Below, piece after piece: positions 58,570 through 64,000 of a DNA stretch of 64,000 bases; the stretch's first letter is position 1, and each line of letters opens with the position of its first letter. The notes under the pieces were generated by a model. That model did not search any database. It was not told where the DNA came from and saw only the letters and a program-made list of their open reading frames with translations. Position numbers and translations under genes: made by a program. The stretch comes from Flavobacterium notoginsengisoli (lineage in GTDB: Bacteria > Bacteroidota > Bacteroidia > Flavobacteriales > Flavobacteriaceae): the NCBI RefSeq assembly GCF_014207905.1, contig NZ_JACHLB010000005.1, positions 372,001 to 436,000 of the forward strand, written 5' to 3'.

Positions 58570-59816
58570 AACAATTAGCAAAAACCAAGGTGACCGTGCG
58601 TCTTCGAAAAGCAGAAAACCAAAAAGAATGGTATGTCTACATAGAAAGCTATCCTGTTGAGGTCTCTGGAAAGAAAACGCCCCAGAGAATCCGTGAATAT
58701 TTAAACAGAACCGTAAAAACCGTGGAGTGGGACAAGAAAAGAACTGCCCGCACAGATGCAGAGGGTATAAAATCCTATAAACCCAGACGCAGCGATAACG
58801 GAATAATAATCTGCAGAAGCGAGAGCGACCGCGAGATAATGCTCTATGCTGACGCAGTGCGTAATATCCGGCAGAAAGAATACGATAATACAGATCTGTA
58901 CAGTGATGCTGAGAACCTATTGGCTCAGCAGAAAGAAAAAGGAAAAGAGGATTTTATTAAATACATTGCCGCTGTGGCGGCTAAAAGACACGCCCGAAGT
59001 TCAAAATCCATTATGATCAATTGGCAGCGGACCAGAGAGTTTTTAAAAAGCTATTGCAAAGGCAGCCTGATGTTTTCGCAGATTGACAGCAGAATGGCGG
59101 AAGATTTTAAACTGTTTCTGCTGGCTGCGCCGCTCGGAGGAGGCAAAAAAGGAACCATTTCCCGCAACACTGCCGGAACGTATTTTTCCATATTTAAAGC
59201 CGCTTTGAAACAGGCTTTTATAGACGGATATCTGACTGTTGATCTGTCTTCAAAAATAAAAGGCATCCCGGAGCAGGAATCAAGACGCGAATATCTTACC
59301 ATTGAAGAATTGAACAGGCTGGCCGAAACGCCATGTGAAAAAGACGTCCTTAAAAGGGCTGCGCTTTTCTCAGCTCTTACTGGTCTGAGGCATTCGGACA
59401 TTCAGAAACTCCGCTGGAAAGAGATTAGTCTGGAAAACGGTATGGCTAAACTGCATTTCACGCAGAAAAAGACTAAGGGTGTCGAATACATGCCTATTTC
59501 CCCGCAGGCTTTAGATCTCTGCGGAGAGCCAAGGCTTCCCGGGCAGCTTGTTTTTGAGGATCTGCCGGACCCGTCGTGGATTTCAAGACCTCTGAAAAAA
59601 TGGGTTGAATCTGCCGGCATTAAAAAAAATATTACATTCCACTGCTTCCGCCATACATTTGCTACACTGCAGCTGTCCAGCGGTACAGACATTTATACGG
59701 TCAGCAAAATGCTTGGGCATACGAACGTAAAAACTACTCAAATCTATGCCAAAGTAATAGATGAGAAGAAAAACAGAGCTTCCCAGGTAATACAATTGGA
59801 ATCGTTAAAAAAATAA
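58566..59816 (+). CDS. int: Tyrosine recombinase (site-specific integrase)
   Basis: A 416-aa integrase in the Bacteroidota phage/transposon style. An N-terminal arm-binding domain (KVTVRLRKAENQKEWYVYIE), a SAM-like core-binding domain (about 110-215), then a catalytic domain with R in LTGLRHSDI, HxxR in HCFRHTFA, H in LGHTNV and the nucleophile Tyr in TQIYAKV. It should insert and excise the element. No flanking tRNA or clear attachment repeat was found. GC content is well above that of neighbouring host genes. Confidence 0.92.
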   Translation: MKQLAKTKVTVRLRKAENQKEWYVYIESYPVEVSGKKTPQRIREYLNRTVKTVEWDKKRTARTDAEGIKSYKPRRSDNGIIICRSESDREIMLYADAVRNIRQKEYDNTDLYSDAENLLAQQKEKGKEDFIKYIAAVAAKRHARSSKSIMINWQRTREFLKSYCKGSLMFSQIDSRMAEDFKLFLLAAPLGGGKKGTISRNTAGTYFSIFKAALKQAFIDGYLTVDLSSKIKGIPEQESRREYLTIEELNRLAETPCEKDVLKRAALFSALTGLRHSDIQKLRWKEISLENGMAKLHFTQKKTKGVEYMPISPQALDLCGEPRLPGQLVFEDLPDPSWISRPLKKWVESAGIKKNITFHCFRHTFATLQLSSGTDIYTVSKMLGHTNVKTTQIYAKVIDEKKNRASQVIQLESLKK

Positions 59817-59821
59817 GCGCA

Positions 59822-60571
59822 ATGAAAATAAAGTACTTTGAATATATCACAGTTTACCTGTCTGTTTTTTTAGTCTGCGTTTTTGTCGGTGTAATCGGAA
59901 GACTGGTGCTGCTGGAAAAAGGTGCGGATGAATATACGGCCGGCGTTTTCTTTTGGATCAGCACTGGATTTGGTGTTTTAATGTTTGCAATTCTAAGTTT
60001 ATTTCTAAACGATTTGGCTGAGAGATTGGTGAATCGTTTTTTGAAGGCAAAAAAAAATGAATCGCCTGAAAGCCGCATTCCAGGTGAAGACTTTATAAAA
60101 ATAGAAGAGGAGATGCAGGATGGTTTAATTAAGCCCGAAATGCCTGAAAATAAAAATGCAGCTATCGATATTCAGCAGTTAAGGGAGCGGCAGCAAAATA
60201 CAATCAAAAATCAAAAACAGGCCAGAATTGATACTGCCATCCGTTATGCACAGCAGGAGTTCGCGCTGTATGCGTCGGATGATGATTTGAAACAATTGGG
60301 CAGCAATATAATCATATATGCTGAAGGCATAAATTTTGAAAAGATTAAACCGGTAAAAGTAAAAAATCTGTCCAATCTGGATCTGTATCATTTTGGCTGG
60401 AATATCTGGAATTGTTTTAAAGTCAGCAGGCAGGACGGAGCCGCACAATTTTTAAAGCTGACTTTTGCTGACGCTTTAAAAGATGTTGAAGAGAAAAGCA
60501 TTAAAACGCATCTTAAAGATGATGAACAGAAAGGGCTTATAAAGATTATGGAAGATTTTACAGATTTTTAA
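59822..60571 (+). CDS. Hypothetical membrane protein of the integrated element
   Basis: 249 aa. Two hydrophobic helices near the N-terminus (about 10-30 and 43-62), then a linker and a Gln-rich coil (IDIQQLRERQQNTIKNQKQARID). The C-terminal 120 residues look helical and soluble, with ALYASDDDLKQLGSNIIIYAEGINFEKI and DLYHFGWNIWNCFKVSR. No known family. It starts 5 nt after the integrase stop, so it belongs to the element's operon. Confidence 0.65.
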   Translation: MKIKYFEYITVYLSVFLVCVFVGVIGRLVLLEKGADEYTAGVFFWISTGFGVLMFAILSLFLNDLAERLVNRFLKAKKNESPESRIPGEDFIKIEEEMQDGLIKPEMPENKNAAIDIQQLRERQQNTIKNQKQARIDTAIRYAQQEFALYASDDDLKQLGSNIIIYAEGINFEKIKPVKVKNLSNLDLYHFGWNIWNCFKVSRQDGAAQFLKLTFADALKDVEEKSIKTHLKDDEQKGLIKIMEDFTDF

Positions 60572-60678
60572 ATGCCAATAGGTATAAAGCACTGTTTTTT
60601 TTAAGTGTTTTTGCTGTGAAGAAGGACACAGCAGAAACACTTTTTTCATTTGCACCATAACTGTTAAAAACCATAGCT

Positions 60679-61044
60679 ATGGACACAAACGAAATCTCTT
60701 TTGAGAACCTGCCCAGAGCAGTAGCGCACTTAGTGAAAGAAATTGCCGAGATTAAACTTCTGATTCAGAATGTGCAGGTATTTGAATCTAAAGAAAAAAG
60801 TATTCCTGTCGGTATTGAACAAGCAAGCCGGCTCATAGGAAAAGCAAAGTCTACAATTTACGCTCTTGTAAGGCAGAGAAAAATTCCATGCTATAAATAT
60901 GGTAAAAAGCTGTATTTTTTTGAAGAAGAACTTTTAGAATGGATTTCTAAAGGGAAAAAGAAAACAATACAGGAAATCGAATCAGAAGTATTGAAATCGA
61001 ATCATAATCGAAATAAACAGATGGATAATAGCCAGCAGGAATAG
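60679..61044 (+). CDS. Excisionase-type helix-turn-helix protein
   Basis: 121 aa. The N-terminal helix (ENLPRAVAHLVKEIAEIKLLIQN) is a likely dimer coil, followed by a MerR/Xis-like winged HTH: IPVGIEQASRLIGKAKSTIYALVRQRKIPCYKYGKKLYFFEEELLEWI. Such genes usually stand at the head of the replication and mobilisation module in Bacteroidota mobile elements. Here nothing of that module follows, which suggests that the element is cut down or minimal. Confidence 0.85.
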   Translation: MDTNEISFENLPRAVAHLVKEIAEIKLLIQNVQVFESKEKSIPVGIEQASRLIGKAKSTIYALVRQRKIPCYKYGKKLYFFEEELLEWISKGKKKTIQEIESEVLKSNHNRNKQMDNSQQE

Positions 61045-61378
61045 TTATATCACTCTAGTAGATCATCAAAAAGCATTTAAAACAAAGCAATATGTACACT
61101 ATTTAATAATTTTTTAAATAAAAAACAAGCGCCAATTGACTTCAATTGGCGCCGTTTGGCTGTGGTGACCAGGAACAGGACAAATTTCTATACATTTTAT
61201 GGAGGATTTGAAGAGATTGCCATACTACATGTAGTGTATGTCTTTCATTGGCTTATGAATTGGTTTGGATGTCCTGTTGGGGTTATTATAGCAGATTTCC
61301 CCTTAATTGATTTCATGATTTGATATTGATAAAGCATAATGGCGACTTGTAACCTTCTAATGTTAAATAGATATACAA
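61045..61378. other. Region between the integrated element and the SRPBCC genes
   Basis: Contains a perfect 11-bp palindrome GCGCCAATTGA-CT-TCAATTGGCGC (61129-61152), followed by GTTTGGCTGTGGTGACCAGG. It may mark the element's right edge. No gene, tRNA or direct repeat with the left edge was found. Confidence 0.45.
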
Positions 61379-61993
61379 CTACTTTTTAGGCAAGCCCCAT
61401 TTCTCAACCAATTCAGCATTAAGTCCGCCAACTTTAGCGTTTGGCTTGCCTTTGCCTGTTGTAATTAAACTTTTCAAACTACCTTGTATATAGCTCGTCC
61501 ACGCATCCTGACAAACACTATAACATTCGTACTCAGGAACGAGTCCTTCGTGTGTAAACTGCATTTTTGTCTTTCCATTTTCATTGGAAATATCAAAAAT
61601 CAATTTAGTGCCAATCCATTCTCTTTTGTCCTTTACAAAATTGAACTCATTATCCAAAACCTCATATACCAGTTTTTTATTTGGAACAATTTCTATCAGT
61701 TTTATTTTACTCAAATGCACATCTTGGTAATGATAGAAAAATGTTTCGTTAAGTTTGTCAGTATTGCCTTCAATTTCTTCCGACCACCATGCCCGGAAAT
61801 TTTTTATGGCATTAAACACTGTTACTGGATTTTGTTCCACTAAAATAGTTGACGTATAGTCTTTACTTTCTTTCATGTTGTTTTTTGTTTTAGTATTGCT
61901 TATTGAATTCTCATGCTCTGGTTTAATGCTTGTGGTGTTACTGAAACTTACAATCACAGGAGCGACAATTACGGCTAATAGTATTCTTTTCAT
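61379..61993 (-). CDS. Exported SRPBCC domain protein
   Basis: 204 aa with a hydrophobic signal (MKRILLAVIVAPVIVSFSNT) and a linker of about 20 residues. The SRPBCC domain follows, with VFNAIKNFRAWWSEEIEG and FTHEGLVPEYECYSVCQDAW. It is a paralogue of the gene upstream (62005): both share FTHEGL-x-PE-x-ECY-x-x-C-x-x-AW. An alternative start at residue 40 would give a cytoplasmic version. A ligand or activity is unknown. Confidence 0.75.
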   Translation of the reverse strand: MKRILLAVIVAPVIVSFSNTTSIKPEHENSISNTKTKNNMKESKDYTSTILVEQNPVTVFNAIKNFRAWWSEEIEGNTDKLNETFFYHYQDVHLSKIKLIEIVPNKKLVYEVLDNEFNFVKDKREWIGTKLIFDISNENGKTKMQFTHEGLVPEYECYSVCQDAWTSYIQGSLKSLITTGKGKPNAKVGGLNAELVEKWGLPKK

Positions 61994-62004
61994 ATGAGAT
62001 CTTT

Positions 62005-62454
62005 TTAAATAACTTTATCTGTACTTAGTAATGGTAATAGCTTATTCTGCAAATACTCTGTCCATGCCGGGGCACAAGAATTGTAACATTCAACTTCCGG
62101 AGTCAGACCTTCGTGTGTAAATGTGAGTGTCGTCCTGTCTGCTTGTGTTGAAATTTCAAAAATTACTTTTGTTCCTGTCCACTCGTCTGTTTTTTCTAAA
62201 AAACTTAATTTGCTATCGGTAATTTGCCAAACCAGTTTTTGGTTAGGTATGATCTCCACTATTTTTTGTTTGCTGTAATGGGCACCATTACCGGCATGAA
62301 AAGTGAATTCATCATTAAGTTTTTCTGTCATGCCTGTAAAGGTTTCGCCATGATACCCTGTCCACCATTTGCGAACCTTAAGAATAACTTCAAAAACTTT
62401 CTGTGGTGTCTGACTTATAGTTAATGTTTGGGTGAAATTGGAAATTGATTTCAT
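62005..62454 (-). CDS. Cytoplasmic SRPBCC domain protein
   Basis: 149 aa without signal peptide. The fold is seen in SQTPQKVFEVILKVRKWWTGYHGE and TDEWTGTKVIFEIS, ending FTHEGLTPEVECYNSCAPAWTEYLQ. It is the nearest relative of the exported protein 11 nt downstream, so the pair arose by tandem duplication. Both are divergent from a GlxA-type regulator that probably controls them. Confidence 0.8.
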   Translation of the reverse strand: MKSISNFTQTLTISQTPQKVFEVILKVRKWWTGYHGETFTGMTEKLNDEFTFHAGNGAHYSKQKIVEIIPNQKLVWQITDSKLSFLEKTDEWTGTKVIFEISTQADRTTLTFTHEGLTPEVECYNSCAPAWTEYLQNKLLPLLSTDKVI

Positions 62455-62538
62455 ACTTTTTGCTGTTAAAGATTTTACATGGCAAAGATGGTGTCTAAAA
62501 TTTACTTTTTAGGGGTGTAAAATAGACTTCCTAAGAGG

Positions 62539-62569
62539 TTGATTTGGACAATATGTTTGTTTATCTTTG
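62539..62569 (+). promoter_or_regulatory. Promoter of the GlxA-type regulator
   Basis: TTG (62539-62541), 20 nt, TATCTTTG (62562-62569): an exact match to the Bacteroidota consensus with ideal spacing. It supports the ATG at 62583 as start. Confidence 0.75.
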
Positions 62570-62582
62570 TCAAAAATTCCCA

Positions 62583-63563
62583 ATGAAACATATTTCTATC
62601 TTGGTGCCTGACGGTGAAAACAATTTGAGCAGCATTGTCGGTGCTTACAAAATTTTGTCAAGAGCCAATGCGTATTGGAAAGAAAAAAACAAAAAGGAAC
62701 TTTACAAAATTGAGCTTGTAGGGCTTTCTGAAAAGGTTGACTTCCATGATGGTTTGTTTAGCGTAAAACCACATACTCATATTTTAGGGGTAAAGAAAAC
62801 TGATCTTATTATTATTCCGTCTTTGAACCACAACTATCAAAAGGCCATAACAGGAAATGAACCATTGATAAAGTGGATTGTAAGCCAATATAAAAACGGC
62901 TCAGAAGTAGCAGGTATCTGCACAGGTGTTTTTTTACTGGCCTCATCAGGTTTACTAGAAGGAAAGACCTGCTCTACGCACTGGGCGTTTGCAGAGCAAT
63001 TTAAAACGATGTTTCCAAAAGTGAATTTGCAGACTGACAGATTGATTACTGACCAGAGCGGAATCTATACCAATGGGGGAGCCTATTCCTTTTTAAACCT
63101 TATTATCTATCTGATAGAAAAACACTTTGACAGACAAGCGGCTATTTTTTGTTCCAAAATATTTCAAATTGAATTAGACCGTCAAAGCCAGTCGGCTTTT
63201 ATCATTTTTTCAGGACAAAAAGCACATGGTGATGATGTAATGAAAAAGGCACAGGACTATATAGAAAATAATCTTAAAGAAAAAATATCCATTGAAGCTC
63301 TAGCTTCCAAATTTGCTATTGGAAGAAGAAACTTTGACAGGCGTTTTATAAAAGCTACTGGAAATACACCTGTTGAATACGCACAAAGGGTAAAAATTGA
63401 AGCGGCAAAGAAATCCTTCGAAACTAGCCGAAAAAACATTAACGAAGTAATGTTTGAGGTTGGTTACTCGGATCTTAAAGCATTCCGCGAAGTATTTAGG
63501 AAAGTATCAGGAATGTCGCCATTGGAATACCGAAACAAATACAACAAAGAAGCTTTGAGTTAG
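62583..63563 (+). CDS. GlxA family transcriptional regulator (DJ-1/PfpI plus AraC)
   Basis: 326 aa from the ATG at 62583 (MKHISILVPDGE), because the promoter boxes cover the alternative ATG at 62544. The N-terminal DJ-1/PfpI amidotransferase-like domain has the nucleophile elbow EVAGICTGVFLLASSGLLEGKTCSTHW. The C-terminal AraC domain has two HTH units (IEALASKFAIGRRNFDRRFIKATG and NEVMFEVGYSDLKAFREVFRKVSGMSPLEYR). It should activate or repress nearby genes in response to a small molecule. The divergent SRPBCC pair is the likely target. Confidence 0.9.
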   Translation: MKHISILVPDGENNLSSIVGAYKILSRANAYWKEKNKKELYKIELVGLSEKVDFHDGLFSVKPHTHILGVKKTDLIIIPSLNHNYQKAITGNEPLIKWIVSQYKNGSEVAGICTGVFLLASSGLLEGKTCSTHWAFAEQFKTMFPKVNLQTDRLITDQSGIYTNGGAYSFLNLIIYLIEKHFDRQAAIFCSKIFQIELDRQSQSAFIIFSGQKAHGDDVMKKAQDYIENNLKEKISIEALASKFAIGRRNFDRRFIKATGNTPVEYAQRVKIEAAKKSFETSRKNINEVMFEVGYSDLKAFREVFRKVSGMSPLEYRNKYNKEALS

Positions 63564-63795
63564 CACAATAATAAAAGCCTTCCAGAAAACATGAAGAGCT
63601 TAAGGAGTAAAGCAGCAATGAATTATTTTTTTGGTTCCGCAATAAAAAACTACACAGCCCGATGAGATAGTGCTTTAGGTTATGGTTCTGTATCGAAAAA
63701 GACATCAGCTCCCTATATTTAAAGTTTTGAGCAGGCAATAAAATCTTAAGCAGTATCTCATATATAATATGCTATTACTATTGTTCAGGATAGTA
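63564..63795. other. Gap after the regulator gene
   Basis: No supported gene. A minus-strand reading frame of 80 codons (63496-63738) overlaps the regulator gene and looks like chance. Confidence 0.5.
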
Positions 63796-63837
63796 ATTAT
63801 AGAAAAAGCCCTGAAATTTCAGGGCTTTTTCTATAAT
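63796..63837. terminator. Bidirectional terminator, 42-bp perfect palindrome
   Basis: Two 21-nt arms meet with no spacer; the core is AAAAAGCCCTGAAA/TTTCAGGGCTTTTT. It lies between the convergent regulator and fasciclin genes. Confidence 0.9.
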
Positions 63838-63857
63838 AGTATTTTATTCTCGGAAAA

Positions 63858-64000
63858 TTACATTTTCGGAAGCAGTACTGTATCCACTACATGTATAACA
63901 CCATTGGATTGATTTACATCTGAGATTGTAACTTTGGCCTTATTGCCGCTCTCGTCACTGATGTACAAATCTTTTCCATCCATCCAGGCAGTTAGAGTTC
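63858..64000 (-). CDS. Fasciclin domain protein, C-terminal end (partial)
   Basis: Only the last 47 codons are in the window. They read TLTAWMDGKDLYISDESGN, then VTISDVNQSNGVIHVVDTVLLPKM. The N-G-V-I-H-V-V-D-x-V-L-L-P ending is the H2 motif of the fasciclin (FAS1) domain, which supports adhesion or extracellular ligand binding. The rest, including any signal peptide, lies beyond the right edge. Codons are slightly richer in GC than in the typical host genes nearby. Confidence 0.85.
   Translation of the reverse strand, partial: TLTAWMDGKDLYISDESGNKAKVTISDVNQSNGVIHVVDTVLLPKM

Noticed and set aside
59051..59401. A 116-codon frame opposite the integrase gene
   Set aside because: The integrase has all catalytic residues in its frame; the opposite frame has no known domain.
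61150..61200. TGGTGACCAGGAACAGGAC resembles the 3' end of a tRNA on the minus strand
   Set aside because: The T-arm GTTCRA motif and a matching acceptor stem are missing, so no tRNA can be folded.
62544..62582. Upstream ATG as the start of the GlxA-type regulator
   Set aside because: The promoter -7 box lies after this ATG, so the mRNA would begin downstream of it; MKHISILVPDGE is also the natural start of the DJ-1 domain.
63496..63738. An 80-codon minus-strand frame after the regulator gene
   Set aside because: Overlaps the 3' end of the regulator, has no promoter box or domain, and its composition looks random.

Overview
The window is a piece of chromosome from an AT-rich member of the Bacteroidota, most likely the genus Flavobacterium. 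The evidence is the gene set (DUF349 protein, OstA-like protein, ClpC beside gyrA, RsfS-FtsH, a lipid operon with CdsA and short Psd, PhnA, CoaD, Ddl-PASTA-RluD), promoters of the TAnnTTTG type in place of -35/-10 boxes, few Shine-Dalgarno sequences, and many exported proteins with short signal peptides ending in FAQ or lipoprotein boxes. The species cannot be fixed from sequence alone. No rRNA, tRNA or CRISPR array was seen.

Layout. 1-1414: 5' part of thrA with an uncharted 33-codon Thr/Ile-rich leader gene and its promoter. 1722-5291: hutH, then a DUF47-phosphate transporter pair. 5380-10053 (minus): DUF421 protein, a protease-domain/RimK fusion and clpC. 10311-14269: gyrA and a secreted TPR protein. 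14342-23952 (minus): OsmC, DUF349 protein, aroE, TPR protein, class III aminotransferase and an OstA-like envelope protein. 24327-27321: convergent secreted GH13 and cytosolic GH130 enzymes. 27390-33016 (minus): LUD-cdsA-psd-acbp-sod operon and rsfS-ftsH. 33109-46357: housekeeping genes (birA, pyrE, NUDIX, M14 peptidase, helicase, phnA, coaD, ddl, PASTA, rluD) separated by intergenic repeats. 46528-55565 (minus): ABC ATPase, sulfurtransferase, ThuA, hydrolase, MscS, thioesterase, antiporter. 55930-57810: dnaK. 58012-61044: a small integrated element (zinc-finger/HTH protein, tyrosine integrase, membrane protein, HTH protein) with richer GC and real Shine-Dalgarno sites. 61379-63563: two related SRPBCC proteins divergent from a GlxA-type regulator. 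63858-64000: the end of a fasciclin-domain protein.

The most unusual signal is intergenic. Between about 33.8 and 50.1 kb the gaps hold recurring, word-like repeats: 8-nt arrays of the form T[T/C]AG-N-A-N-C in sets of four, a perfect 13-copy heptamer, 7-nt TTTCARG arrays, inverted-repeat elements bounded by T tracts, and small palindromes. They stack in different combinations, lie against start or stop codons, and in two cases overlap a gene's stop codon. One supplies the upstream promoter element of a helicase gene. The 8-nt words carry a stop codon on one strand in every unit, and the only change tolerated at position 2 keeps that stop. I found no named family for these arrays.

Other points of interest: the threonine attenuator-like leader, pyrE and a NUDIX gene whose start codons lie 7 nt apart so that the pyrE promoter is inside the NUDIX gene, fusion of a putative polyglutamate protease to its ligase, a Mn-type superoxide dismutase made as a lipoprotein, and a possible sigma-54-like promoter for dnaK.
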